This document shows positions 25,191 through 33,569 of a stretch of DNA of 64,000 bases, one piece after another. Below the pieces are notes generated by a model. That model was not told the origin of the DNA and did no database searches. It worked only from the letters and a program-made list of their open reading frames with translations. Numbering within the stretch: the stretch's first letter is position 1; every line of letters begins with the position of its first letter. Source of the DNA: Erysipelotrichaceae bacterium (GTDB lineage: Bacteria; Bacillota_I; Bacilli_A; Erysipelotrichales; Erysipelotrichaceae). The position numbers and the translations under genes are program-made. Location of the stretch: contig JAISTR010000048.1 of the NCBI GenBank assembly GCA_031272515.1, positions 1 through 64,000 on the forward strand, read 5' to 3'.

Positions 25191-25679
25191 TTAGGTAAGC
25201 AGGTTCACGGACACGTTGGCCATATGCACAAAAAGAAAGACAAAGCCCAGGATGGCCAGTGGCGTAAGCTGGCGCCACAATCCGATAAAAGCATAAAAGA
25301 GGGGAGGCATAGTCACCAGAATCCCCAGCATTATAATCAAGGTCTGTCGTCCGGTAAAGTAGAAACCCCAGCCGATATAGTAAAGAGCCAGACAAACCAG
25401 AGCGGCAGTGAAGCAGAGCTTCTGCCGCCTGGTTTTCAAAGGCAGTTGCTGGTTATTCTCCCGCACTAAAAAGAGTGTCAATAGCACACAGGAGATGCCG
25501 ATGATCTTTTCTGACAAGTTCAAAAGGACGATTTTATCAACCATTTCCATTAATGGATTATGGGCTAGTGGAATTAGCGGCATGATAAGGTAGGGAAGCT
25601 GCTGCAAAAGCACCAGGACAAAACCAAAGGCAAACAGTCCGAACCAATAGGTTTTCGTGATCCTCACCCACTTTACCAT
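25191..25679 (-). CDS. Small polytopic membrane protein
   Basis: 162 residues with about five hydrophobic helices and a basic loop in the middle (K-T-R-R-Q-K). Start at 25679 chosen by GGGGAGGAG eight bases upstream. No family recognised. It is 29 bases upstream of the broken methyltransferase on the same strand and is probably co-transcribed with it. Confidence 0.65.
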   Translation of the reverse strand: MVKWVRITKTYWFGLFAFGFVLVLLQQLPYLIMPLIPLAHNPLMEMVDKIVLLNLSEKIIGISCVLLTLFLVRENNQQLPLKTRRQKLCFTAALVCLALYYIGWGFYFTGRQTLIIMLGILVTMPPLFYAFIGLWRQLTPLAILGFVFLFVHMANVSVNLLT

Positions 25680-25807
25680 GATCTTCTCCTCCCCGTTTTT
25701 CACCTTCATCATACCACTTTAGTGGGGGATGTTCTAATTATATTAGGATAACGGGCAGGCTAAAAATTGGGTCTAAGTCAGCTTTTTATTGCAACATTCT
25801 TTGTAAT

Positions 25808-25958
25808 GAAATAATCAGTCATCCTTAAACAATGTGTTGAACATATATTTTTCCCCAACCTTCTTGAAGATAGCCTGCGCTTGTTTTTTGGCTTTTAAAA
25901 TGGCCGGGTCTTTCTTCTTGTTGTACGCTTCCAGGTCGTTGTAGGTGTCAAAGCTTGC
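25808..25958 (-). pseudogene. Duplicated 3' end of the beta-helix-like gene
   Basis: This stretch closely repeats 27018-27165, the last 45 or so codons of the gene at 27024-27764, including the stop region and the T-L-F-K-D end. Similarity ends abruptly near 25958, and the next 140 bases up to 26097 match no gene I recognise. It is a gene-end fragment left by duplication or recombination around the hydrolase gene at 26098-27021. Confidence 0.8.
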
Positions 25959-26097
25959 AGTCGATTCCACAACAGCCTATTGTCGGATGCCTGATTCCAG
26001 TTATACCGCGATTCTTCCTGAATCCTTTCAATTCCACAATTTGCCCGTCGTGACTGGCTTGAACGTCCTGCAAAAGTCACAACACAATTCCGAAGAC

Positions 26098-27021
26098 TCA
26101 TTCATTTTGCGCCCAAAAGTTGTTGAGTGCCTCACCGATTTCAAATTGATACTCCATTGGCAGGGAATGCGTTGCCTCATCGAAAATCTGTATTGTAGCG
26201 TTCTTTATTTTACGCGCACTCTTTGGCGCTTTCTTTCCTGTAATTGGGGATTTTCCCCCAAGCGCCACATATACAGGCATCGTCAATGTTTCAATCTCTT
26301 TGTCAGAAAGTGTTTTGGGAGTCGGAAGATATGCGGCGTAGCCTGCACTTGCGGCGGAAATCATTCTCGCCATCGGTGCGTCGGATTCCATTTCTTTGAT
26401 TTCTTCGCCAATCATGCGGGCAAGGGCATAATCACGCCAAGATTTAGGCAGAAACGCCATGCTCCCAATCGTTGCCCAAAACAATATAGAAACAGAAGGA
26501 TAGTTTAGAGCAAAAGCGGGTTCGAGCAACGAAACCGTGACCGTCTGTTCGGGGTGCCCAAGAGCAACGTTCGCGGCAAAACCACCGCCGAAGGAATGGC
26601 CAACCAAATGCACTTTTCCGATTTTCAGTTCTGCTATCATTTCGCTTATCCAATTCACCATATCCACATAACCGTCAAAAGGAACACTCTGATAAGACTT
26701 CCCCGCATCGCCCAAAGCATCGGCTGCGTAAACGGTATGATTTGCCATCATTGACGACAAATTTTCATTCCACATAGGAACGCCTGAGCTTCTTCCGGGC
26801 AGCAGCACAACCGGTGGTTTGTCGGCGGCATCTTTATTTTTCCACTCATAAACTCTCACAATCCCCCAAGAGGTGGCGATGTCTAAAGTGTTGGTAGGTT
26901 TTGGCATTTCTGCCAGCAACTCGTCATAGGCAGCACAGTATTGCTCCTGCCATGAAGGTGTCAAAAAATGCCCGATGCCTCTTTTTTCCCTCTGTTCCTT
27001 TTTTTCTTTTGGTGTTTTCAT
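26098..27021 (-). CDS. Alpha/beta hydrolase
   Basis: About 307 residues. L-L-P-G-R-S-S-G near the oxyanion hole, nucleophile elbow G-H-S-F-G-G-G and a late E-A-T-H-S-L-P for the His. The lysine- and glutamate-rich N-terminus is not a signal peptide. ATG 27021 follows AAGGAT and lies two bases after the upstream gene's stop; a TTG at 27027 is possible. It is flanked on both sides by copies of the same gene-end sequence. Substrate not readable. Confidence 0.85.
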   Translation of the reverse strand: MKTPKEKKEQREKRGIGHFLTPSWQEQYCAAYDELLAEMPKPTNTLDIATSWGIVRVYEWKNKDAADKPPVVLLPGRSSGVPMWNENLSSMMANHTVYAADALGDAGKSYQSVPFDGYVDMVNWISEMIAELKIGKVHLVGHSFGGGFAANVALGHPEQTVTVSLLEPAFALNYPSVSILFWATIGSMAFLPKSWRDYALARMIGEEIKEMESDAPMARMISAASAGYAAYLPTPKTLSDKEIETLTMPVYVALGGKSPITGKKAPKSARKIKNATIQIFDEATHSLPMEYQFEIGEALNNFWAQNE

Positions 27022-27023
27022 AA

Positions 27024-27764
27024 TCAATCCTTAAACAATGTATTGAACATATATTTCTCCCCAACCTTTTTAAAGAATGCCTGCGCTTGTTTTTTCGCTT
27101 CCAAAAAAGCCGGGTCTTTCTTCTTGTTATACGCTTCCAGGTCATTGTAGGTGTCAAAGCTTGCCAAAAGCTCGCTTTCTTTAATGCGGGTGTCGTGGTC
27201 ATGGTTGATAAGGTATTTGGCTTTGAGGTGGCCAAGATGCAGCGAACCATGGTTGTACTCCCCAAAGACGCTCTCTCTAATCTCGGCGCCATCCGCCAAG
27301 ATGACACCGCCGCCGCACCAAAGCCACTCTGCCGTAATCTTTCCTTTCACCAAAAGCGTAGCTCCGAAGTCACCGCAGGGATCAATCACAATCCCCTTGA
27401 CAATCAGATCACCGCCCACCGCCACAATATCCGCAAAGTTCATATAGGCATTGAGGACAAAGTCTCCCGGAATGACATAGTTGCCGCTCTTATCGAAGTA
27501 ACGCTTGCCATACCCGATATTCCACTTCATTTTTTTCGGGATGAAATTATCCATATGGCACAGGTACAAATCACCCTCGATGATCAAATCCCCACTTACC
27601 TTGAGAACCGGCACTTCCGACTCATAGTTCAACTGGGACAAGTCACAGATTTCCTGTTCAAAATAATCGATATAGTCTACCCCCAGCACCGGTTTCAGAT
27701 ATTGCCGTAAATCACTGCTTGGTACCACTCTGAAATCTTCACCCTCAATTTGTTCGGTTTTCAT
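27024..27764 (-). CDS. Bactofilin/beta-helix-like protein of unknown function
   Basis: 246 residues. The middle third has repeated short strands with glycine turns (V-S-G-D-L-I-I-E-G-D-L-Y, V-G-G-D-L-I-V-K-G, L-V-K-G-K-I-T-A), the look of a polymer-forming right-handed beta-helix. The last 60 residues are helical and charged. No signal or membrane span. Similar proteins occur next to SMI1- or toxin-related genes, but nothing more is evident. Its last 150 bases also exist as a fragment at 25808-25958. Confidence 0.7.
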   Translation of the reverse strand: MKTEQIEGEDFRVVPSSDLRQYLKPVLGVDYIDYFEQEICDLSQLNYESEVPVLKVSGDLIIEGDLYLCHMDNFIPKKMKWNIGYGKRYFDKSGNYVIPGDFVLNAYMNFADIVAVGGDLIVKGIVIDPCGDFGATLLVKGKITAEWLWCGGGVILADGAEIRESVFGEYNHGSLHLGHLKAKYLINHDHDTRIKESELLASFDTYNDLEAYNKKKDPAFLEAKKQAQAFFKKVGEKYMFNTLFKD

Positions 27765-27852
27765 TCATTTACCCCCTTCACCAAACAAGTGTTGTCTGTA
27801 CCTTTAAATTAACCGATACAGATTCAAGAATCAAGCAAAGCTGCCTATAAAA

Positions 27853-27882
27853 GATAAAAACCCTGCAAATCAGGGTTTTCTT
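27853..27882 (-). terminator. Terminator of tmRNA
   Basis: AAAACCCTG pairs with CAGGGTTTT around a short loop, just beyond the tmRNA 3' end; read on the minus strand it is followed by T residues. Confidence 0.85.
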
Positions 27883-27888
27883 ACAATT

Positions 27889-28245
27889 TGGTGGAGATGA
27901 GGAGAGTCGAACTCCTGTCCAAGAAAAGCTCCACAATCAAACGTCTACAGTTTAGTCTGCCTTGTTGCCTTTGGATTAGGGACAGACAGCCTTATCCAAA
28001 GGGTTTCCCGTTGTTTTTCGTCAGTAATTACCGGGAGCTCTTACCGCTTAACCCCTGTTTGTGATACGGTTACAGGACCAGAGGTCATCCCGTAAGCGCA
28101 GCTGCATTCCTAGTTAGTGGAAATTAAGCAGCGTAGGCGACAGAAGTCGCATAATGGTTGCCAGTTATTGGCTGTTTGGCTTTTAGGGCCGCCACCCCAC
28201 TGCAATCTGATTCAAGCACAGTCCTGTCGAAACCAAGACATCCCC
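27889..28245 (-). ncRNA. ssrA: Transfer-messenger RNA
   Basis: Rescues ribosomes stalled on broken mRNAs. The minus strand begins GGGGATGTCTTGGTTTCGAC at 28245 and ends GTTCGACTCCTCTCATCTCC plus A-CCA at 27889. The first seven bases pair with the last seven of the acceptor stem, allowing one G-U. CCA is encoded. The tag reading frame stops at TAA 28124-28126; the most likely tag is AKQPITGNHYATSVAYAA (28124-28180), ending Y-A-A rather than the common L-A-A. The resume codon is inferred. Length 357 bases, normal. Confidence 0.96.
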
Positions 28246-28255
28246 ATGCCCAGAA

Positions 28256-28284
28256 AGTATACAAAAACAGCCTCAAAAAGTCAA
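28256..28284 (-). promoter_or_regulatory. Promoter of tmRNA
   Basis: On the minus strand TTGACT (28284-28279), 17 bases, TATACT (28261-28256). Transcription would start close to 28248, just ahead of the mature 5' end. Confidence 0.9.
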
Positions 28285-28327
28285 CAGATAAGAATAATAA
28301 GAAAAATATGTACAAAACAGAAAAATG

Positions 28328-28336
28328 TGTTATAAT
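28328..28336 (+). promoter_or_regulatory. Extended -10 for the zinc-ribbon gene
   Basis: TG-T-TATAAT, hexamer 28331-28336, divergent from the tmRNA promoter. The -35 is poor. Confidence 0.6.
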
Positions 28337-28361
28337 ACATTCGGAAGGAGGTGTGCAGTGT

Positions 28362-28700
28362 ATGGATACATTTGTACCGATATTGATAGGAATGGTCTAC
28401 ATGGGTATAGCTCTGCTTGTGGTTGTAAGGATTATCAAGGGCGCTGCCAAAGCCAACACTTTCCAGCGCTACAACCCGCAGAACCAAAACACGACCGTCC
28501 GAACCTCCTCATCCCAAACCAATGCACAGACGGTGCTCAACGACACCAATGTGACCGGAGGGGACCAAAAAGGCTATGTCGGACACATCAAAGTGTTTGA
28601 CCACACGCAAAGCAAAACCAAGTGTCCGCTCTGCGGCTCCCCGGGGTTTCTGGTTGAGTGCAAGGAATGCGGTTACCGGAAGGTGAAGGATCCCTTCTAA
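28362..28700 (+). CDS. Membrane-anchored zinc-ribbon protein
   Basis: 112 residues: one N-terminal membrane span (about 5-24), a Gln/Asn/Thr-rich linker, and a C-terminal zinc ribbon C-P-L-C-G ... C-K-E-C-G. GGAAGGAGG precedes; ATG 28362 chosen, with GTG 28353 an in-frame alternative. It stands directly upstream of lemA, which has its own promoter. Function unknown; such small ribbon proteins often bind partners at the membrane. Confidence 0.75.
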   Translation: MDTFVPILIGMVYMGIALLVVVRIIKGAAKANTFQRYNPQNQNTTVRTSSSQTNAQTVLNDTNVTGGDQKGYVGHIKVFDHTQSKTKCPLCGSPGFLVECKECGYRKVKDPF

Positions 28701-28738
28701 AACCGGGGTTTTGGGAAAAAATCAGTTTTTGGGGATTA

Positions 28739-28747
28739 TGTTATAAT
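28739..28747 (+). promoter_or_regulatory. Extended -10 of lemA
   Basis: TG-T-TATAAT, hexamer 28742-28747, 36 bases before the lemA start, the same extended -10 core as at 28328. Confidence 0.6.
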
Positions 28748-28783
28748 GTGGGAGATTTACCCACAGGAGGGAGAGTAAAAAAA

Positions 28784-29356
28784 ATGGATTTCTTATCAAG
28801 TGTACCCGTATGGGCATGGATTCTCGCCGTTGTTGCGATTATCGCTTTATGGTTCTTCTCAACCTACAACAGCCTGGTCAGTTTCAGGACCCGTGTGGAG
28901 GAAGCCTTCTCCGGCATGGATGTCACCCTGACCAAGCGCTATGACCTGATTCCAAATGTGGTCAATACCGTTAAGGGCTATGCCAAACACGAATCAGAAA
29001 CACTGGAAAATGTAATCAAGGCCAGAAGCAATGCCATGTCTGCGACCACGACGGAAGAAAAGATTGCAGCGCAAGGTGAATTGAGCCAAACGCTGGGCAG
29101 ACTGTTTGCCCTGTCGGAATCCTATCCGGATCTCAAGGCCAATCAAAACTTCATGGATCTGCAAAATCAATTGAAAGACATTGAAACGGAAATCGCGAGT
29201 TCCCGTAAGTTCTACAATGCGGTCGTACGGTCCTATAACATCAAAGTCCGTTCGATTCCGACCAACATTGTTGCGGCATTGTGCCACTTCAAGGAATTTC
29301 CGCCTTACGTCGTTACTTCCGAAGAACAGCGGCAAAACGTCAAAGTCGAGTTCTAA
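28784..29356 (+). CDS. lemA: LemA family protein
   Basis: 190 residues: an N-terminal membrane anchor (about 8-27) and a helical LemA domain with Y-N-x-L-V, K-R-Y-D-L-I-P-N-V-V and R-x-Y-N. LemA proteins commonly neighbour a DUF2207 membrane protein, as here. The role is unclear; envelope stress is suggested for the family. AGGAGGGAG lies before the ATG. A terminator-like hairpin separates it from the next gene. Confidence 0.93.
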   Translation: MDFLSSVPVWAWILAVVAIIALWFFSTYNSLVSFRTRVEEAFSGMDVTLTKRYDLIPNVVNTVKGYAKHESETLENVIKARSNAMSATTTEEKIAAQGELSQTLGRLFALSESYPDLKANQNFMDLQNQLKDIETEIASSRKFYNAVVRSYNIKVRSIPTNIVAALCHFKEFPPYVVTSEEQRQNVKVEF

Positions 29357-29361
29357 TCAAG

Positions 29362-29393
29362 CAAGATACCGGTTGACGGTATCTTCTTTTTTA
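29362..29393 (+). terminator. Hairpin between lemA and the DUF2207 gene
   Basis: AAGATACCG (29363-29371) pairs with CGGTATCTT (29377-29385), then C-T(6). It looks like a terminator placed inside a two-gene unit, so part of the transcripts may stop after lemA. Confidence 0.8.
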
Positions 29394-29406
29394 ACGGAGG
29401 GTCATT

Positions 29407-31428
29407 ATGAAGAAACTATGTATCCTGCTCTGTTTGCTGCTGGTATCATTCCTTCTATTCTTTTCCCTGACGCCGCTGAAGGCGGATGAAGGGTATACGA
29501 TAGAGGATTATGAAATTACGGTAACGGTCAACCAGGACGGCAGCTATGATATTACCGAAACCATCCAGGTGCACTTCAGTATCTATTCCCATGGAATCTA
29601 TCGCAATATTCCGGAAGACTATGACATGACCTGGGATGTCAATGGCCAAAGCGTGCAGAAGCACTACTACTGGCCAATCACCGATATCAAGACCTCCCAT
29701 GACAAGGAGGTTGAGCATGAAAACGGGGGTGTCCAGATCCGTCTGGGCAGTGCCGACTATTATGCCAATGAGTATGAGACTTACCAGATTTCCTATAAAA
29801 TCCATACCACCCCACTGGGACTGGAGAATGCCCAGGACATCTTTTATTTCAACCTGATTGGCAGTTCCTGGACGACAACCATCAAGCATTTGTCGTTCAC
29901 CATCAACTTCCCGTCACCGGTGGACCAAAGCACCGGCCACGTCTATCTGCCAACCGGCACGATCTCCACTAACAGCACACAGTGCTCCTATACCAACAGC
30001 ACGACCCTGCATTGTGATTTGGACCGTGCCCTGGATCCCTATCAGCCGGTGACGGTCTATCAGAATTTGGGTCTGAACTATTTCAGCTATCCCAGTTTCA
30101 CCGGGGTCTATACCTTTGTCACCATCCTTTCCGTCATCCTTTTGGCCTTGGGGATTGTGACCTGGATTCTGGTCGGCCGCGATGAACCGGTGGTGGAAGT
30201 GGTGGAATACTGGTTCAAGGACTTCAATTCCGCAGCCGTTTCCTTTGGCTATGACCAGATGCTCACCAACAAGGCGATGTGCTCCCTGATCCTGGAATGG
30301 GGTCGGGAAGGGTATCTGCAGATTGTCGAGGAAAACAAGGACCTGTCCCTGGTGAAGAAGCGGGACATCGATGAAAGACGGCCGGCCTATGAGCGCAAGA
30401 TGTTCAATGCCCTGTTCAAATATGCGGGCAAGAAGAAGTCAGCGGCAGCCCAGGACATTGCGACCACTGTCGTAAAATCCATCTTCAATGCCTTCAGCAA
30501 GAAAGAGGAAAGCGAAAGCGCTCCTGCCGTCAGTGAACCGGAGGAAATCAAGGTCACGATGAAATCGCTGCAAAACCGGTTTTATGAGGACCTCAATGAA
30601 GCGAAGAAGGGCCTGTATTCCTTCTTCAAGCAGGACAACTACCGACTCTATACCAGAGCCTCCCGGTTCTGGCAGGTCATCCTGGCTTTTTTAATCCCGG
30701 TTCCGCTTTGTCTGTGTGCGGCGGTGATGGTCTATTCGACTTCCTACAGCATCGGCGGCGCGGTTGCGGTCTTCTTTATTCCCTACTTCCTGATTCTGAT
30801 CTTCTCCCTGATTACCTTCTTTACGGTAGCCAACAAGCTGTTTTTGATCAGTATCGTCATCTTTGTTTTGTGCATCCTGCAGGCAGTGCTGGGCATCGTC
30901 TTTGGTGCCATCGGCACAATCGCCAATGCCTCCATTGGCAGCCCCTATTTTTTGGCGATGATTACTTCCCTGGCGGCTACGGTCTTAACCCTGATTCTGG
31001 GGAATATCGTGCGCAAGCGCACTGACTTCGGATCGCGCTTCTATGGCAGAATCCTGGGCTTGCGCCGCTTTATCAAGGAAGCCAGGCAGGAAGAACTTAA
31101 GATGTTTGTCAAGGAAACACCGACCATCTTCTATGATGTTCTGCCCTATGCCTATGCCTTTGGCATGACCGATATCTGGAAGGAGCACTTCAAGAATCTG
31201 GAGATTCCCGAACCGACCTACTTTACCTCCAGTACCGGTAGTGACACCAGCCTCAGCAACCTCTACTACATGAACCACATGTTGAACTCGATGAACACCA
31301 TCTCCAACAACATGGCTTCCACTCCTGCCCCCTCCGGCGGCAGCGGCGGCGGCAGTTTTGGCGGCGGCGGAAGCTTCGGCGGCGGCGGTGGCGGCGGCTT
31401 TGGCGGCGGTGGCGGCGGCCGCTGGTAA
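29407..31428 (+). CDS. DUF2207 membrane protein with Gly-rich tail
   Basis: 673 residues: signal peptide (1-24), an external beta-rich DUF2207 domain (about 25-220) with H-G-I-Y-R-N-I-P near the front, a first span near 235-260, a cytoplasmic portion, four further spans around 420-550, and a C-terminal tail of G-G-G-S-F-G repeats ending G-R-W. This is the YciQ-like partner of LemA. The glycine tail (31336-31425) is usual in this family and is likely disordered. AACGGAGG precedes the ATG. Confidence 0.92.
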   Translation: MKKLCILLCLLLVSFLLFFSLTPLKADEGYTIEDYEITVTVNQDGSYDITETIQVHFSIYSHGIYRNIPEDYDMTWDVNGQSVQKHYYWPITDIKTSHDKEVEHENGGVQIRLGSADYYANEYETYQISYKIHTTPLGLENAQDIFYFNLIGSSWTTTIKHLSFTINFPSPVDQSTGHVYLPTGTISTNSTQCSYTNSTTLHCDLDRALDPYQPVTVYQNLGLNYFSYPSFTGVYTFVTILSVILLALGIVTWILVGRDEPVVEVVEYWFKDFNSAAVSFGYDQMLTNKAMCSLILEWGREGYLQIVEENKDLSLVKKRDIDERRPAYERKMFNALFKYAGKKKSAAAQDIATTVVKSIFNAFSKKEESESAPAVSEPEEIKVTMKSLQNRFYEDLNEAKKGLYSFFKQDNYRLYTRASRFWQVILAFLIPVPLCLCAAVMVYSTSYSIGGAVAVFFIPYFLILIFSLITFFTVANKLFLISIVIFVLCILQAVLGIVFGAIGTIANASIGSPYFLAMITSLAATVLTLILGNIVRKRTDFGSRFYGRILGLRRFIKEARQEELKMFVKETPTIFYDVLPYAYAFGMTDIWKEHFKNLEIPEPTYFTSSTGSDTSLSNLYYMNHMLNSMNTISNNMASTPAPSGGSGGGSFGGGGSFGGGGGGGFGGGGGGRW

Positions 31429-31440
31429 TAAACGACACAA

Positions 31441-31467
31441 AGGGAAGCGGTTTTCTGCTTCCTTTTT
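31441..31467 (+). terminator. Rho-independent terminator
   Basis: GGAAGC pairs with GCTTCC around an eight-base loop, followed by five T. Confidence 0.75.
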
Positions 31468-31479
31468 GAAAGGAGAAAG

Positions 31480-31869
31480 ATGAAACTGAAACTGAAAACG
31501 GTGGTAGTGGATTGCCCGGACGCCCATGAATGCGCAGCCTTCTATAGCGGCTTACTGGACTGGCCAATCTTTTATCAGGAAGCGGACTTTGTGCTCTTGC
31601 GCGATCCCCAAGGCGGTACCGGCCTGTCCTTTCAAAGCGAAGAGGACTATGTTGCCCCGGTTTGGCCAGAGGAGCCTGGCAAACCGCAAAAGGGTTTACA
31701 TCTGGACTTTCTGGTGGATGATTTGGCGGCCGGGGAGATGCGGGTATTGGAGTTGGGCGGCATCAAGGCGGAGACCCAGTTCTTATTGAAGGAAGGGGTC
31801 GTTGTGTTCTTTGACCCAGCCGGGCATCCATTCTGTCTGTTTGAAGATAACACCTATGACTGGGACTGA
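31480..31869 (+). CDS. VOC-fold (glyoxalase/bleomycin-resistance) protein
   Basis: 129 residues in two beta-alpha-beta-beta-beta modules: K-T-V-V-V-D-C-P-D-A-H-E-C-A-A-F-Y at the front and P-A-G-H-P-F-C-L-F near the end. His in the first module (H-L-D-F position) and Glu in the closing strand would be metal ligands. Substrate class ranges from methylglyoxal conjugates to antibiotics and cannot be chosen. GGAG precedes the ATG, just after the preceding terminator. Confidence 0.88.
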   Translation: MKLKLKTVVVDCPDAHECAAFYSGLLDWPIFYQEADFVLLRDPQGGTGLSFQSEEDYVAPVWPEEPGKPQKGLHLDFLVDDLAAGEMRVLELGGIKAETQFLLKEGVVVFFDPAGHPFCLFEDNTYDWD

Positions 31870-31916
31870 GTGCGGTTTTTAATAACAGTCACAAAGAAAT
31901 ACCAACAAGAATTAAA

Positions 31917-31964
31917 AATAGCTCGCTGAAAGAGCGTAAGAAACACCGGTTTCAGCGAGCTATT
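31917..31964. repeat. Hairpin repeat, copy 1
   Basis: AATAGCTCGCTGAAA and its perfect complement TTTCAGCGAGCTATT form a 15-bp stem with an 18-base loop. The left arm also holds a small alternative hairpin, CGCT-GAAAG-AGCG. No T run follows in either direction. A close copy lies at 32013-32060. The rest of the 31870-32100 gap shows no gene. Confidence 0.85.
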
Positions 31965-32012
31965 ATTGTCTAACCTATTGCAAATAAAGCGTAATCTGTG
32001 ATAAATTATAAA

Positions 32013-32060
32013 TATAGCTCGCTGAAAGAGCGTTAAAAACAGCGTTTCCAGCGAGTTATC
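32013..32060. repeat. Hairpin repeat, copy 2
   Basis: Same design as copy 1: ATAGCTCGCTGAAA pairs with TTTCCAGCGAGTTAT with one bulged C and one G-T pair. The GCTCGCTGAAAGAGCGT segment is identical in both copies while the loop differs. It ends 40 bases before the ATPase start codon. Confidence 0.8.
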
Positions 32061-32100
32061 TATTGATTGCGTTGGTTTTACACAATGTTGGAGCGACGAT

Positions 32101-33525
32101 ATGGAAATAATTGGACGAAAAAAGGAACGCTTTATCCTGGAGCGCTGTGAACAGTCAGGAAAACCTGAATTTGTTGCAGTCTATGGAAGACGGCGGGTGG
32201 GAAAAACTTATCTTGTGGTGGAACATTTTGCAAACAAGTTTGCGTTTTCGATAACGGGGACTGCCAGCGGTAAAAAAGCAGACCAGCTGCGCGAGTTCCA
32301 TTATGCACTGCAGAAACACTATCAGGGAGATATCCAACTTCCGAAAGACTGGTCAGAGGCATTTCACCTGTTACAACAACAAATCGAAAAGGATGTCACC
32401 CTTGGCAGAAAAGTTCTTTTCTTTGATGAACTTCCCTGGCTTGATACACCAAAGTCGGGTTTTCTGACTGCACTCGAGCACTTCTGGAATGCATTTGCCT
32501 CACGCCGGGAAGACATCATGCTCATTGTTTGTGGTTCAGCGGCTTCATGGATGATTCGCAATTTAATCGATAATTATGGTGGTTTGCATAACCGCGTAAC
32601 ACAAACAATTGCTGTGGAGCCTTTTACTCTGAGTGAATGTGAAGCTTTCTACCAAAGCCGGGGGATTGCCTACAACCGCAGACAAATTGCCGAGGCATAT
32701 ATGATTCTGGGTGGAATCCCCTATTACATGGGATTGATGGATAGAATGTATGGGTTGAATCAAAATATCGATTATTTGCTGTTTGAAAAAAACGCAAAGC
32801 TTGCCCGTGAGTTTGAACGTCTGTATCATTCACTGTTTCGCTATGCGCAAACGCATATTCGCGTTGTCGAAACTTTGGCAGAGCATGGCAGTGGCCTTGC
32901 CAGAAAGGAGTTGTCTAAACAAAGCGGAATCTCCGATGGCGGCGGACTGACAAAAGTATTGTCTGAACTGGAGGCCTGCGGAATAATCTCGCGCAGTTAT
33001 GACATTGTGCGAAAACGGAATCGGGAATACTACAAGTGTGTGGATTTCTTTACGCTGTTCTATATCAAATTTCTCAAAGGAAAAAAAGAGACAGACCCGC
33101 ATTTTTGGACAAACTACCTGAGTGATCCGGCGCATCGAGGCTGGTGCGGATATGCGTTTGAGAGACTGTGTTTAGCACACATAGCCCAGATTAAACAAAA
33201 ACTCGGCATTTCCGGAGTCATCACCAGTATATACACCTTTCGCAGTGATCAGAAAAAGGGCGGCGCGCAGATTGATCTGGTAATTGACCGCAAGGACGAA
33301 ACCATCAATCTTTGTGAATGCAAATATACCATACTGCCTTACGAGGTCGATGAAAAAGACGCTGCTGACTGGGAAAGGAAAAAAGAGGTCTTTATTCAAG
33401 ATACCGGCACCCGTAAAGCAATTCATATGACGTTAATTTCCGCAAGCGGGGCTGCTTCAAGTCCTTGGCAAAACGACATTCAATCTGTGATTACTTTGGA
33501 TGACTTGTTTAAAGAGGTCGAGTAG
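32101..33525 (+). CDS. AAA-type ATPase with DUF234/PD-(D/E)xK C-terminus
   Basis: 474 residues. Walker A Y-G-R-R-R-V-G-K-T (Lys 35), Walker B V-L-F-F-D-E-L-P-W-L, a winged-helix stretch around 255-300, and a C-terminal D-L-V-I-D ... C-E-C-K-Y matching a PD-(D/E)xK nuclease core (DUF234). Common as lone accessory genes in bacteria and archaea; role unproven, a mobile-element or defence link is often supposed. No clear ribosome site before the ATG (GGAGCGAC only). Preceded by two hairpin repeats. Confidence 0.88.
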   Translation: MEIIGRKKERFILERCEQSGKPEFVAVYGRRRVGKTYLVVEHFANKFAFSITGTASGKKADQLREFHYALQKHYQGDIQLPKDWSEAFHLLQQQIEKDVTLGRKVLFFDELPWLDTPKSGFLTALEHFWNAFASRREDIMLIVCGSAASWMIRNLIDNYGGLHNRVTQTIAVEPFTLSECEAFYQSRGIAYNRRQIAEAYMILGGIPYYMGLMDRMYGLNQNIDYLLFEKNAKLAREFERLYHSLFRYAQTHIRVVETLAEHGSGLARKELSKQSGISDGGGLTKVLSELEACGIISRSYDIVRKRNREYYKCVDFFTLFYIKFLKGKKETDPHFWTNYLSDPAHRGWCGYAFERLCLAHIAQIKQKLGISGVITSIYTFRSDQKKGGAQIDLVIDRKDETINLCECKYTILPYEVDEKDAADWERKKEVFIQDTGTRKAIHMTLISASGAASSPWQNDIQSVITLDDLFKEVE

Positions 33526-33569
33526 GAAGAGTTTTTTAAATGGGATATTAATTCAATCGGGAGGGGAAA

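Noticed and set aside
31336-31425. GGC-rich short tandem repeats, considered as a repeat array or CRISPR
   Set aside because: They encode the in-frame Gly/Ser/Phe tail usual in DUF2207 proteins. No spacer-repeat pattern exists, and no CRISPR array was seen in the window.
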